A stretch of 64,000 bases of DNA from Viola odorata (lineage: Eukaryota; Streptophyta; Magnoliopsida; Malpighiales; Violaceae). The stretch covers positions 5,470,001 to 5,534,000 of the forward strand of contig OY829540.1 of NCBI GenBank assembly GCA_963691705.1, written 5' to 3'. Shown one piece after another: positions 24,554-37,606 of this stretch (position 1 is the first letter of the stretch; each line of letters starts with the position of its first letter). Position numbers and translations under genes: made by a program. The notes under the pieces were generated by a model. It searched no databases. It was not told the origin of the DNA and saw nothing but the letters and a program-made list of their open reading frames with translations.

Positions 24554-27500
24554 ATGTTGGCTGCGAATCGAGCTGGGTCGTTTTCCCCGGGTAATAATGA
24601 AGGTAAAGTCAGAAATTTGGTTGATTTCTTCTTTTCCTCTTTTCTGTTTGTTTCTCGGGAAAATTTGTGGGCTTTTTGGGAAATGATGATAATTTCTGTG
24701 TTCGGTGTTTAGGAGGCGATGGTGGTGGAGGTGGAGGTGGAGGTGGAGGTGATGATCTGTATACGGAGTTATGGAAGGCATGTGCTGGGCCGCTGGTGGA
24801 TGTGCCGCTGCGTGGGGAGAGAGTGTTCTATTTCCCACAAGGTCACATGGAGCAGGTGAGCTTGTGTTTGTGTGCAGATGGATTTTAGGAGAATTTCTGG
24901 TTTTTTTTGCTCTTTGTGGTTTCTATTTTTGGTTGAGAAATTTAAATTTTCCTATTTTTGGGTGGTGTTGTGTGTCTCTTGTAGTTGGAGGCGTCGACAA
25001 ATCAGGAACTGAATCAGAGGGCTCCCTTGTTTAATCTGCCATCAAAGATTCTATGCCGTGTTATTAACATTCACCTGCTGGTGTGTATTTTTCTGTGATG
25101 TTGGTTTCCTTTGGTTTACTTTTTGGTTGCTGACAAACTGGAATTCTGGATTCTGTCCAACAATTCACTTCTTTAAGCTGAACCCATTTTGGATTTATGA
25201 TCTTTTAAGGGGAATTGACAGGACTATCACCTTTGATGCTCTAATGGGTGTTCTAACAAAGTTATTTTACTTGATTTGTTCTTTGTTTTGTAGGCGGAGC
25301 AAGAAACTGATGAGGTTTATGCTCAAATTACTTTGCTACCAGAAGACGTAAGCACAATAATATATACTTCAATCTCATGTTTTGTTGTTCTGGTGGTTGG
25401 GTAGCTGAAGTTTCGATGGTCTATTTTTGTTTTGATGGATTTGAATTGCGTTACAAAAATTGCAGCAAACTGAGCCTTCTAGTCCTGATTCACCCCCACC
25501 TGAGCTTCCTAGGCCTACAGTTCACTCTTTCTGTAAGGTGTTAACTGCTTCGGATACAAGCACTCATGGGGGTTTTTCTGTTCTTCGTAAACATGCAACT
25601 GAGTGCCTTCCGCCACTGGTAATTTCCGGGAGACTGTTGTGCAATTCTCTCTCTCAGCAGTCTATAAGTGATCTCACATGTGTGGATCTTTTTGTAGGAT
25701 ATGGCCCAGCCAACCCCAACTCAAGAATTGGTTGCCAAGGATCTTCATGGTTATGAATGGCGGTTTAAGCATATTTTTAGAGGTAAGGGTTGCTTCCGTG
25801 TGGTTCCTTGTGATAGTGACATTTTTCTATTTGTTTTGGTGAATGAACAGTATATTAGTTATTTCATTCATCATCTGTTAGCTATAGCAATCAATTTGGT
25901 GACAAAATATTCTTGTTCATTTGCTCTTGGCTTCTTATCCAATAAAAACAGGTCAACCACGGAGGCACTTGCTTACAACAGGGTGGAGTACCTTTGTTAC
26001 TTCAAAGAGATTAGTTGCTGGTGATTCTTTTGTTTTCCTGAGGTATTTCATTAGTTTTTCCTTTTTTCATAGTGTATAGAATACACGCGTTGGGACTTCT
26101 ATTCATTTAAGTATTGGTTACATAGGGGGGAGAATGGGGAACTGCGTGTGGGAGTAAGACGTCTTGGTCGGCAACAGAGCAGCATGCCATCATCTGTGAT
26201 TTCCAGCCAAAGCATGCACCTTGGAGTACTCGCGACAGCGTCCCATGCTGTTGCAACTCAAACTCTCTTCGTTGTCTATTACAAGCCAAGGTACGACACT
26301 TACCTTGTCTTTAAGTTATTGAAAAGTTATCCCAGCTCTTTGCTTGACCTGTTCATCTTTCTTGACCTGTTCAGGACCAGCCAGTTCATCATTAGCTTGA
26401 ACAAATATTTAGAGGCTGTTAACAATAAGTTTGCTGTTGGCATGAGATTCAAGATGAGGTTTGAAGGCGAGGATTCTCCTGAGAGAAGGTGGGGGCATTA
26501 ACCAACCATTTTGTTCTGTGAACTATTTAGCAAACGAGCGATGCACTTGTCTCCAGGGACTTACGGTTCTGTGTTTTCTTGATTGACCAGGTTTTCAGGA
26601 ACAATTGTTGGTGTTGAAGATTTTTCTCATCATTGGACTGAATCAAAATGGCGATCACTGAAAGTAATTTTTTTTTCTCTGTTTGATATTGTGCCCTCTT
26701 TGTTCAACTATGAAATTTAGCATTAATAATTTCTATTTTTGCCTTTTCAAGGTTCAATGGGATGAACCTGCATCTATTGTAAGGCCTGAAAGGGTTTCAC
26801 CTTGGGAGATAGAGCCCTTTGTAGCCTCAGTTCCTTCAAGTATATCTCAACCAGTCGTGGTGAAGAACAAAAGACCGCGTCCACATATTGACATTCCATC
26901 TCTTGGTAAATACATTTTTGGTTTCAGTTTTGTCTTTTTCCACTGAATACGTTGTTCATTTCTAAGTTTGTTTTGTTGTGATTGCTTCTTCCACCTCTTT
27001 AAAATCATAGATATACAATCAACTGCATCAACTGCTTGGAATTCTGGATTGACACAGTCCCACGATTTAACGCAATTAAGTGTTAATGCTGATGGAAAAA
27101 GAAGTGACAATCATGTCATGTGGCACCATAAGCAGAATGAAGTTAACAGTCATAGCAACACTTTGTCGAGGACTCAGGCTGAGGGTACTTGGTTATCTTC
27201 TCCCATGTTTCATGATGCAATGGAGGAGAGCAAAAACGTTTCCGCCTGGTCTGTCCTCTCTGGGTATTCTACTCCCCAGTCATCTAAGTTGAAGAATGAT
27301 CCAGTTCCTGAACCACTGGATAAAGGGAAGAAATCTGAGGTGGCAACTAGTTATCGATTATTTGGTATTGACCTCATAAATCATCCCACAACATTAAGTC
27401 CTGCTGAGAAGGCACCTACTCGGCCCATCAGCATGTCAAGTGGCATTACTGAAGGGCATGGTCTGGGTACTCCATTCGCAGCTGATTCAGACCAGAAATC

Positions 27501-28133
27501 TGAAGTGTCAAAGGAAAAGAAGCAAGAACAGTTACAGGTGTCACCAAAAGAAAGCAGGCAAAGTTGTTCATCAGCAAGGAGCCGAACAAAGGTACTGAGC
27601 TTATCTTAGCAATTATTTTTCTGCAGTCTTCAGAAATTTCCAGGATTTGATGTAAATTTGTTTGCGTTGGATGTGCCAACAGGTTCAAATGCAAGGGGTC
27701 GCTGTTGGTCGGGCTGTGGACTTGACCATCATAAAAGGGTATCCGCAGCTCATAGATGAGCTGGAAGAGATGTTCGACATTAAAGGGCAGCTTCACACCC
27801 GGGATAGGTGGGAAATCGTCTACACTGATGACGAAGGAGATATGATGCTGGTTGGTGATGACCCATGGGTGTGAGTATTCTATACTATCCATCACCACTT
27901 GCTAAAATTTGCACGCCACCGACGCTTCAATCGCTTTGAGTACTAAACCTATGCCGATAAATGATGATATTTTGTTTGTTGTATTATGGTGCAGTGAATT
28001 CTGTAACATGGTGAGAAGAATCTTTATCTGCTCGAGTCAGGATGTGAAGAAGATGACCCCAGGAAGCAAGCTACCCATGTTTCCCGTGGACCTTGATGCC
28101 ACTATAATAAGCTCAGATTCAGCTGAAACCTGA
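24554..28133 (+). CDS. ARF9: Auxin response factor, ARF9-type transcriptional repressor
   Basis: Fourteen exons: 24554-24602, 24713-24855, 24985-25080, 25294-25347, 25466-25618, 25698-25782, 25952-26042, 26126-26290, 26375-26488, 26591-26663, 26752-26905, 27011-27591, 27683-27870, 27995-28133. All junctions are GT-AG and in phase, giving 694 residues. [20 protein letters not shown] is the dimerisation entry; B3 DNA-binding domain at about 134-236 ([40 protein letters not shown]); ARF ancillary domain to about 340; TPL-recruiting repression motif RLFGI at about 508-512; C-terminal PB1 domain from 587 with [14 protein letters not shown] and the acidic [14 protein letters not shown] face. The middle region lacks the Q-rich activator type. 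Close agreement with Arabidopsis ARF9 ([35 protein letters not shown]). A glycine run encoded by (GGTGGA)n lies at residues 17-28. It acts in the nucleus on auxin-responsive promoters. The next gene in the same direction is a broken CslG. Confidence 0.95.
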
Positions 28134-31100
28134 AAACATGGGGCTCTCCTGCCCTTTTTATTTCCTTTTCTTTTAGCTTTTGTGATGGGGGGTTGTTGTT
28201 TGTTTGTGGTGATATTTAGTAGGTTTACGGTTTTCCTTTTTTTTGGAGCTCTGAAAGGGATGTCTGTAAGTTAAAGAGAAGGAAGAAACTGGCTAATTAA
28301 TAGCTCGGTTTTTTTTAGAGCTAACTACCAACAGTAGCTCAAGAAGACTATTATTAACTGGGGTTGTGCCGGGTTGGATCGGTCGAAAGTAGCAGCAGGA
28401 GTTAAACCGTAGGGCTAGGTGTCTGTAAATTTTTTGTTAATTTGGGTTGATGTAAATATTTTTATTGCTTCAGGCTTAAGCAAATTGTAAACAATCTTAA
28501 AAACGTCTTCTGCATTTAACTCCATTGTTGAATGTTGGGTGGCGAGTAATATTTTTATGTCCATGATCTTCTTGAGTCCCTACTTTCTTTGTTCTTTTGC
28601 AATTCGGTCCGTCCCCAGGGTTTCGACTTTCGAGGGCCTTTTTTGGTATTGTATTTGTATGTGTGGGCTGTGGTGGTGGTGGTGGTCTGACTCGGCAAGT
28701 GGGGAGCATGAATGAATGGTGTTGCAGGAGCAGAAGACAGGCATTCATGATTCATGTGATGTACTATGCATTGCAGGCAGGATTTGTGGCTGTGGAGTCT
28801 AGAGGAGGCTGGATTCAGTGCTTCTTGTACTACTGTAAGCAATTTGGTACTACATTATGCAGATAATGGTCCGTGAAATTAGAGTTACGTTCGCCCACTC
28901 CAAGAAAATATGAGATCCACATCTGATTCACCAAATATAAATAGTTGTACATACACTGGGTGCCCATATAATTTTTCCATCAAAACGAAGGCCGATCATC
29001 ATGTTCTCTGGGCCCTTATCTGATTGCATAACATGAAAGTCCTGTCCTGTTCTTTATTTTGGGAGATTTCCTATTCTATGCGGACTCATATTTCATACCT
29101 TATTTGTATAAACAGTAAAATCTATTATTTATGGGGTTTAAGTTTGAAATTTAAGTGGTATATAAGTAGTGAGGTGTTAATAATGAGTTAGCATTTCGAA
29201 TTAGACTAAAATTTTTACTAAACTACAAATAGTTTTTACTTTTGTTAAATTAACCTAATAAGAATTAGGTATGTCTTTTTAAGCTTTGAGAGAATTATCA
29301 ATTTTTGTATTGAGTCGAACTCTTAAGCCTAAACTTTTAACCTTGTACTTTGTCCTAATAAGCTCATGCTCTCCCTAGCTGGAGCTTGTGAAGTGTCAAC
29401 CTCAAAACCAAAATCCCTGTTGAAACAGGATTTCGTGTAGGGTTTTGATCATGGTTATACCAAGTAAGAAATTGAAATTGAGGTTGAAATTGTCTATTAA
29501 CCTTATGGAGTTGTAATTTTGTAATTTTGGTATTTCAGTTGTAAAGTTGTAGCATTTTAACCTTCTTCATGGTTTCTTTTATACCCTTTTGTTTTTGTGA
29601 ATTGGCATATAGGGCAGGAATAGTATATAGTTTATCCATAGGGTGCTCTCAGGTAGTTTTCCTTCGATAGAGATGATCATATTCAAACTTTCTATTAATA
29701 TTTAATTACCACTAGACAACCATTAAATTATATACCTATTATCTTGTCAAATAGTTTTTGCTTTGAGAGGGTTAGAATTACCATAGGGTGCTTACAGTCA
29801 CTCGACGCAAACTGGAAGTAAAGTAGACTGTACTGTATGACAAACATTAATGCGCTTGTGTATTATTATTATGCTCAGCAGACATTTTGGCCCCTGTATT
29901 TGTCAAAAAGTTTCAAATTGCACCCTACATCATCAGTATCTCAAATTATACCCCACGTTTGTCCAATGTGTCTCAATTTGCATTCCTCCTTCTATTTTTC
30001 TCCAAAATTATTTATAAAAAATATTTTATTTTCCTATATACCATTTTTTTTCTTTTTTCAGCTTGATGGTGAAGTTAATGACGGTAAAGATTTACTGATT
30101 TTGAAGATGAGGATATTAATAAGATATAACTAAGTAGGTCTTGGTTTGGTTTTGGAATTTTTATGGTATGTGTCAAATAGTGATGTTTATATTATTATCC
30201 TCTTGACTTTTCTTCTTTCTTTCTTTTAATTCAAAGAGTATTGCGCAATATCTTGCTACCTTTAAATCTCATGAATTATATATATAAATAGGAAAATTAA
30301 ATTAATTAATATCATAAAAAAATTGAAATCAATACGTAGTTGATGTGAATAATGCGACACTTTTATTATTAAATAAAAGTTTATAATATTATTATTTGAA
30401 TCGTAGTGTTGTATATTGAGAATAATACGTTAACTTATTAACTAAATCCAGATAGAATTAATCGAAGTGAAGAAAAATGTTGAGAAGGACAACGCAGAAG
30501 TATTGTCGGTCCATAACGGAGTTGCGCATTTTGGCAGGAAGCAATAATGACAACCTGCATACGAGTCAATTTTGACGGGCCTGTATATATCACTCTGCTG
30601 GATATAAATAAGTGTTTATATTTAAATTTTTAACTTAACCATTCACAATTTTAGTGGTTTGAACGTCATAATACGAGTCAAGTTGTGTTTTGTGTTGGAT
30701 TGAGCGTGAATGATCATGATATTCTGGGAATTCTGGACTTCTCCCCAAACATAAAAAAGTGTAAAGAAAATGCTTTAAAGATTAACCAATTCTATACATA
30801 TCTTATAGTATGATTTTAAGCGATGAGTCATAAATTAAATTAAAATATATTATTGAAATTTTGGTAGATGAATTCATATGAAAAATTTATAAATCGAGAG
30901 AATTATATATATTTTTTGAAGATAAGAGTTATTAATTATGTAACTAATTGCTTTTTTTTATCTACAACATTTCCGTCATTATATTAGGTGAGGATTATTT
31001 TGAACTTGAGTTGAGTAGAATTTTAAAATATGCTAAATTTTTCGTTACATATTTTAAAACAGTTGCATACCCAAGATTCAAACTTGAGATTTCTAATTAA

Positions 31101-31205
31101 ATTAGAACAATTTTTTAGTATTCGATCAATATAATCGTGGATAGTAACTAATTAAATCAATGATATGAAACATCACCAAATAAATAAACGTGCTGGTGTC
31201 CAAAA
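28134..31205. other. ARF9 3' UTR and spacer to the CslG pseudogene
   Basis: 28134 to about 28500 is T-rich and is likely the ARF9 3' UTR. 29880-30060 (GGCCCCTGTATTTGTCAAAA, TTGCACCC) resembles plant foldback-element debris. 30105-30798 has a near-identical copy at about 46726-47436, upstream of the intact CslG. No further gene is recognised. Confidence 0.5.
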
Positions 31206-33636
31206 CTATTACATTTTTATATGCACTGCTGATCCATTCATTGAACCCCCCATCAGAGTAGTCAACACTGTTTTATCAGTAATGGCTTATGACTATCCGA
31301 GGGAGAAACTATCCGTCTATGTCTCTGATGATGGAGGCTCTGGCTTGACTCTGTTTTCTTTAATGGAGGCTGCCAAATTTGCTATACATTGGCTGCCTTT
31401 CTGCAAGGAGAACAACCTCCTAGACAGGAATCCAGAAGCATTTTTTCAATCCAAAGATGGTCTGATGATCACCTCGTCGTCTGATCAGACACTGCAGACT
31501 AAGGTAATGATTAAGAATGTCTATAGTTGACTAAATAATTTTGCTGCTGTAATTAGCTTAGAGCAATGATATTTTGTAGGAAAATTTAGGGAGAAAAATA
31601 GGCGGAATTTTATTTACGGAATTGCCATCCGTCTATTTTTTCTGCCTAAATTTTCCTACAAAATATCATTCATTTTTCATTAGCTTATCATTATCAAGTA
31701 GTGTTTTTTTTGCAAAAAAGTTCGATGCTTTGTCGTGATAATTCTTTGTACAAACAGATGATGTACGAAAGCATGAAGAGGGGAAATTGATGATCAATTC
31801 ATCAGCGGAGATCAAGAGCACGAGTTTTTCAACAAATGGAATGATGAATTCACCCTACAAGAACATCCTAGTGTCATTCAGGTTCGGCCAATTGCTAATC
31901 TTTTGTGAGGATTTTGGTTAAATATGGTTCACTTTTCTCAGAAATTAACGATTACTTATATGTGAGCAGGTTTTGTTAGATTCTGGGGAGGACAAGGACA
32001 TCACTACCCATTCCATGCCAAACCTCATTTACATTTCTAGAGAGAAAAGCAAGACATCTCCTCACCACTTTAAGGCCGGTGCTCTAAATGTTTTGGTATG
32101 CTTTTCCACACTCTTGTTGCTAGTTCACAAGGTTTTACGAATGCTTCAATTTCATATCGGTTTTAATTCACTGTTTGAAGCTGCGAGTATCGGCTACAAT
32201 GACCAATGCACCAATAATCCTGACTCTAGATTGTGACTGCTACTCCAATGATCCCGAAACTCCGCTCCGCGCATTGTGTTACATGTACGGCCCAAAAATT
32301 CAGTCCACATTAGCATTCATACTGTTTCCTCAACTCTTTCCTGGAATGAATAAAGATGACATCTATGCTGGAGAACATAAACGTCTTTATCAGATTCCTG
32401 GTGCTGATGGGTTAATGGGTCCATTCTATTTGGGAACCGGATGCTTCTTCCGTCGACGAGCTCTCTTTGGAGGTCCATCAACTCCAATGTCGCCAGAGAA
32501 CCCTAAACTTGACCCAAATCATGCTGTGGACAAACCTGTCCACCCCTTGCCAAGTTCAGATTTTACACATCAAGTTGCAAATTGTAGGTATGAGAGCAAT
32601 TACACCAGCTGGGGCTATAAGGTAGGTGATTCCTAGTCCATGTCCAATCTTGAATCCTAAAGTTTATGGTATTCATGCTTATGGAATTATTTGTCTGAAA
32701 CTATGCAGATTGGATTTAGATATGGCTCGTTGGTCGAGGACTACTTGACAGGGTTTCAGCTGCATACTGAGGGTTGGAAATCAGTATTCTGCCGTCCTAA
32801 AAGGGCAGCATTTCATGGAGATACCCCCAATCAACTTGGTTGATGTGTTGGATCAACAGAAGAGATGGCCAATAGGGCTTCTTGAAGTTTGCTTCTCCAG
32901 TTATAGCCCCGTTGTACTTGGTTTAAAAAATGAAAGAGTTATGTATGCAGGTTGCACTTTTCAATAAAGTTTTAATGATGTCGTAACTCTTAAACACTCG
33001 TCTTACCTACACCAGTTTCATTTAATAGACAAACCCTTCTTTCTTCTCTTTTTTCCGTGAGAATTAAAAACTGTGTTACTGCAGGTCTCAGAAGCATGGT
33101 TTTTCTTGTATGTGTTTCTTTTCCTGGGAGCCTACGTACAAGATTATGTAGAGTTTATGTTAGTAGGTGGAACAATCAAGAAGTGGTGGAATGACCAGCG
33201 ATTTTGGCTCGTTAGGGGTTTAACTTGTTACTTATTCGGTTCCGTAGAGTTCTTGCTCAAGATTTCAGCCATTTCAGCTTCTGGGTTTTACGTGACGAGC
33301 AAAGTGGTTGATGATGAACAAAGAAGAAGATACGAGCAAGGAATGTTTGAGTTTGGTGTACATTCGCCCATGTTCGTGATGCTAACGTTGGTGGCCATGA
33401 TCAACTTGGTCTCCTTTGTCCTAGGGATTTGGTACATTTTCAGAGGCAACAATTCGGTTTTAGATGGGCTGTTTCTGCAGATGTGCATTGTAGGTTTTGG
33501 TGTGGTGAATTGTTGGCCAATTTATGAAGCCATGGCCTTTAGAAGTGATGAAGGGAAAATGCCCATCAAGTCAATTGTTCTTGCGGCTTTGCTTTCTTGC
33601 ATATTTTACCTGGCATCTACTAATGCCTTCCGGTAG
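31206..33636 (+). pseudogene. Cellulose-synthase-like G pseudogene
   Basis: Six exon-like blocks match the intact CslG at 48124-51520: about 31206-31503, 31758-31881, 31970-32095, 32181-32621, 32709-about 32925 and 33085-33636. The N-terminus (about 120 residues including both membrane spans) is missing. Exon 2 has a frameshift and a short deletion after MMYESMK. Exon 5 has a one-base frameshift after HGDTP, which displaces the QQKRW motif, and loses its 3' third including a membrane span. Exons 3, 4 (SATMTNAPIILTLDCDCYSN) and 6 (VSEAWFFLYVFLFLGAYVQD) remain open, so decay is recent. It lies downstream of ARF9 and cannot make an active enzyme. Confidence 0.93.
31563..31670. mobile_element. 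Short foldback MITE in the first intron of the CslG pseudogene
   Basis: Arms of about 40 bases are inverted copies: AATGATATTTTGTAGGAAAA on the left, TTTTCCTACAAAATATCATT on the right, around a short centre. The whole is about 106 bp. The target duplication is unclear. The intact CslG lacks it. Confidence 0.65.
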
Positions 33637-33682
33637 TAAATAGTATAATAAGACAAAGCAAAACAAAATATTTTTTATTATA

Positions 33683-33932
33683 CTCTCTGTCTTTTAATAA
33701 CAGACCTTTTAGGATAATAGAAAAACGTAAAACAATAATTTTTGATTTTATTTTATTTTATTTCAGATTGTTTTATTTTTACTTCTAATTTTTACTCAAA
33801 TTATCAAATTGGGTTGATTAATTTTTTTTTTTATTATTTGCACAAAATATATGTTTCGGAAAAGATAAAATGACAAGTATTCCAAATAATAAAAAAATGC
33901 AGAAAAATGTCAGTTATTAAAGAACAAATAGA
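33683..33932. mobile_element. Stowaway-like MITE remnant
   Basis: The left end TACTCTCTGTCTTTTAATAA and the right end GTCAGTTATTAAAGAACAAA are imperfect inverted copies and resemble the CTCCCTCTGTCCCATAATAA-type ends of plant Stowaway (Tc1/mariner) MITEs. The ends are degraded. Confidence 0.45.
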
Positions 33933-33957
33933 TTGTCTTGCAGGCCATATCAGTTAA

Positions 33958-34031
33958 GTCTGGGTAGTGTAGCTGGTTATTACTTTAGTCTCCCACACTA
34001 AAGGTCCCCGTTTCGAACCCGCACTCAGACA
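33958..34031 (+). pseudogene. tRNA-like sequence (Val-like body) or SINE head
   Basis: 74 bases fold in part as a tRNA: acceptor arms GTCTGGG and CTCAGAC pair (one G-U), the A box TAGTGTAGCTGG is present, the anticodon stem TTAGT/ACTAA closes a loop CTCCCAC, and a B-box-like GTTTCGAACCC follows. The body resembles plant tRNA-Val, but the anticodon position reads CCC. The T stem has several mismatches and an extra T. It is therefore a tRNA pseudogene or the pol III promoter region of a SINE, not a working tRNA. Confidence 0.55.
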
Positions 34032-34275
34032 AGTATTGTCCCCTGTTTTTTCAAGCGTTTCACAACATTTTTTTTTACCAAAAACCCATCACAAAGATTT
34101 GCTAAGGGAATAGGAAGAGGCATCTAGCTAACAAAATTGCTTTGTGCTATCAACTTAATTTGAAAGCACGGTTTTCCTAACTACTACCTTATTTCAAAAT
34201 CATACAAAATGCCCAGAAAACAAAAACAAAAAACTGCAAAAAATATAATATATATGGGCACATCAAAATTTGTGG

Positions 34276-36068
34276 TCAAACAGGAACTGGATCATGTCCT
34301 CCTCCAACTGAAATTGTAATGATGTGCTCCCTAGTAGAATTAGCACCAATCTGTTCTTGTTCTTGTTCTTGAGATGGAAGGTAGTAGTGGTGATGATCTT
34401 GCTGCAACTGCACATGATGATGATGATGGTGGTGGTGGTGATGAAGATCATCATCACTGTTGTCAAGAGGAAGAAGAGTTTTAGTGGTGGTGGTGGTAGG
34501 GAATATCACAAAACATCTGCAGAGTGGACAAGTTGAGTTTGAGTGCAGCCAATGATGGATGCACTCAATATGGAACACATGCTTGCAACTTGGGATTTGT
34601 AGCAGCTCCTCCTTCATCTCAAACTCTCCCAAGCATACACAACATCTGCTAATTAAAACACCAAAAATCAATTCCCATTAATTAATTAATCACGAACTAA
34701 AAACTACGTAGCTAAATCCTGATCGTCAAAAATTATGTATAGGTTATTAGAATCTGATCGAAAGTCCCTCCAATTTGTCAGCGGAACATTACCTTAAATT
34801 GGACAGCAAATATAAGGTACAGATTTTGGTGGACCGTTAATTTTTTCACAGAAAGAATATTGTTAAACGCAAAAAGATGATGGCCCAGATAGGAAAAAAG
34901 GCATTAGAGGCTCTCCTCCATGACCACAGACCAGAGGCCCTTTTCATCAGTTGGACTGGTCATTCTTTCTTTCTTTTTCTACTATAAAAAGAATCTCTAA
35001 AGACAGCCAACCAAACATTTCAGTGTACTTTTCCAAAGGCATCAGAAAATCGTACATCTTACTTCTTTTCTTCTCCAGTGCCAATGTGCCATAGATAGTA
35101 AAAGGAGTGGAAGTAGTTGGAGATTCCAACTTGGCATCAATCTATTGGCGATACAAAAAGTGCCGCTAATAAGCATATAGTTTATTAATTGTCAGCGTAG
35201 ACTCGAGTTCGAGTTTCAACTCCGCATAAAAATGTTAATAGAAGTTCTATGAGTATATGGGGATGGATATGTATGTGGTTACAATTGTGAACAGTGTCCT
35301 AATCTATAGACCTTTTTCCATGATCTTTACAAATAGTAACTTTATATTAGACGTCAATTTTCAATAAGTCCAATTTGCAGTGAATTGGTCTTGTCAGAAA
35401 GTGTAAACCACATATAAATAAGCTAATTAATCTCTTCAATAAAACACCTTAAATAACAAATTCTTATGCTTTTAATTTGCTGCTAATTGGAAGAGTTAAA
35501 AATGATTGTGGTGGGGAACTTACTGAGAATCCCTTGTCTTCATATCTTCATCAAATAGGACAGTTGGAAGCTTGTCTTTGACCTCTTCCTTCAAATTAAT
35601 CTCACAAATCTACAATTTATCATGGTTTTTCCAGAAAATGAACAAGGATCAGGAACCCAGTAATTAAAAATTCCAAGTATTATGACAAATATACTACATT
35701 AAATTTAAATTACATTTTTCGTCGCTTTACTCTATCAGAAATGACACGTTCAACCCTCTACTTACGTGTCTTTGACAAGCATGTGTTTCTTGTGACAAAC
35801 AGATAGTATTGAAATTAGCTAGATGTCTTACTGAGGAGATACATGTAGTAGCTGCATGACTTGAAGTGTTTGGGAGAACTTGTGGAGGGGATGAGAGTGT
35901 GGAAGCCTTCCTCTTGAGATAAAACAGGTAAAACAACAGAAACAGAATGATTGAAAACAGGATTGGAATTGAAAATATGAAAGCTTGGTATAGTTTCAAC
36001 TGAAGCGCTTGAGGGTAAAGATGATGAGGAGGAGGAGTTGGAGTTGGAGTTTGAGGAGGAAGACCCAT
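34276..36068 (-). CDS. RING-H2 finger E3 ubiquitin ligase, ATL58/59-like
   Basis: Three exons on the minus strand, 36068-35832, 35609-35524 and 34645-34276, joined in phase to give 230 residues. The N-terminus is proline-rich; a hydrophobic span at about 28-50 (LKLYQAFIFSIPILFSIILF) is the single ATL membrane anchor. Exon 2 gives EVKDKLPTVLFDEDMKTRDS. The RING-H2 at about 109-151 shows CCVC, CKHVFHIEC and TCPLC with the C3H2C3 spacing that binds two zinc ions and recruits an E2. A histidine-rich low-complexity tail from CAT/GTG repeats follows. The order resembles Arabidopsis ATL58/ATL59. Targets are unknown. Part of intron 2 (about 35166-35456) is duplicated upstream of the intact CslG. Confidence 0.9.
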
Positions 36069-36986
36069 CAGTACAAAACTCCTAAAACTAACAATTCTTG
36101 CAAGAAACTAACAATTCTTGAACAATTCTGGCAAGAATCTAATTCAAGGCTTTCAAGAATTAGTGGAAAGATGATGAAAAGAATGCAAAAGCTCTGCCCC
36201 TAATGTATGAGGGAAGAGGCAAAGGTAGGCTAGATATTGCTAGAGAGGTAGTTAAAGATTGGTGTTGGATTGGGAGGGGAAAAGGGTACATTAATAATGC
36301 AACTTTTTGTTAATAAAATAGAGGCAAAGCAATGAGCTTTTGGGATCAAATTTAAAAGGATGACACAAACGTTATTTATAATCAAGTGGTAAAATATTTA
36401 TTCACCTTTAATTAAGTTCTTTAATTCGAGTTTTGAGAATAAAACAAATCATACTGAAAGAGTCATCTTTTTTTAGAGAGCCGATAATATTTAAATGAGA
36501 TTAATCTTAATTGAAAAGATAACACGGAGAAACAAATATAAAATATTAAAAAAAAATGAAATGATGGCATGTATATATTTTCTTCTCTTTTTCAATGATG
36601 AGACAAGCCCATGTCTCTCTCTCCCACTAAAAAAACTACATGGATGGGGTCTCAAGTAAAAGCACTAAAGACCACTTAATCATTCATGAGTTGTTCTATA
36701 AATTTGCTTCTACTACTACTAATATCCATTAAGTATGAATTGAATTGAATTGATCATTAGTTGACAAAAAGATGGTAAAAATGATAAGTTTGGTGTAACT
36801 TCTGCAGAGATAAGTATCTTGCAACTAATATTTGGGGCCCTACTTGCAGAAAAACAGTAGTTTTAGAGGTTGGTATTATTATATTAAGCTGGCTAGCTCC
36901 TAGAAGATGGAGACGGAGTTTTTCCTATAGTATTTTGTTGAGATTGATCCATGGTTGGCACACGTCATTAGTCCACCAACTTTACT
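36069..36986. other. ATL upstream region
   Basis: Likely contains the ATL 5' UTR and promoter (minus strand). The tandem CTAACAATTCTTG words at 36087-36122 are a short repeat. Nothing else recognised. Confidence 0.4.
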
Positions 36987-37606
36987 AAGGCTCTGTTTGA
37001 CGTTTCGGTTCTAATTGGGGAAGAGGTTGTGCAAAAGTGCAGTGTGAAAATCATTTTTGGGAAAAGTAGTATGCTGCTTGGTAAATATTTTTTAAAAGTG
37101 CTGGAAGATACCTGAATTGTTTGGTAAAATAACTTTTCAAAACTATGGTTTGGATGTAAAATGACCATAAAAATATAATTTATTTCAAGTGTTATAATTA
37201 ATTTTTTTTAATATCTTTATATATATTTTAAAATAAATAATTGAAAAAAAGTAATTAAATGATATAAAACCCATTTTTAAAAAATTAATAAAAATAGGAA
37301 AAGTGGATCTAGAATTACTTATCTTGAGATGGAGATTTTATTGTGATAGTTTTTAATTTATTTTGATCTATTATATAAAGTAAAAAAATGAAATTAAAAT
37401 GAAAAAAAAAAAGCAGAGAGAGAGCAAAAGCGAGGAAGCTCCAATTTGGAGCTTCTCCAAAAGTGGCCAAAGGACCGATTCGGAGGAGTGAGCTTCTCAA
37501 GAAACCCACTTTGCCAACAATTGCCAAACGCCCACCTTTAGCTTTTAGTTCCGAAACAGAGCTTCCTGTCGTAGAACCGGAACGCCAAATGCCACCTAAC
37601 ACGGTT
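36987..37606. mobile_element. Possible degraded TIR element
   Basis: The left end GTTTGACGTTTCGGTTCTA and the right end TAGAACCGGAACGCCAAAT are imperfect inverted copies about 600 bp apart. The left AAGGCTCTGTTTG resembles ends of plant non-autonomous DNA transposons. No clear target duplication. The right half carries the 21-nt palindrome GAAGCTCCAATTTGGAGCTTC (37434-37454) split by one base. Low confidence. Confidence 0.35.

Noticed and set aside
28555..28866. Overlapping ORFs downstream of ARF9
   Set aside because: Low-complexity GTG/CAC-driven frames in the probable downstream flank; no domain and no splice model.
29837..30133. 98-codon ORF near 30 kb
   Set aside because: The sequence resembles foldback-element debris (CCCCTGTATTTGTCAAAA) and contains a phenylalanine run from poly-T; not a gene.
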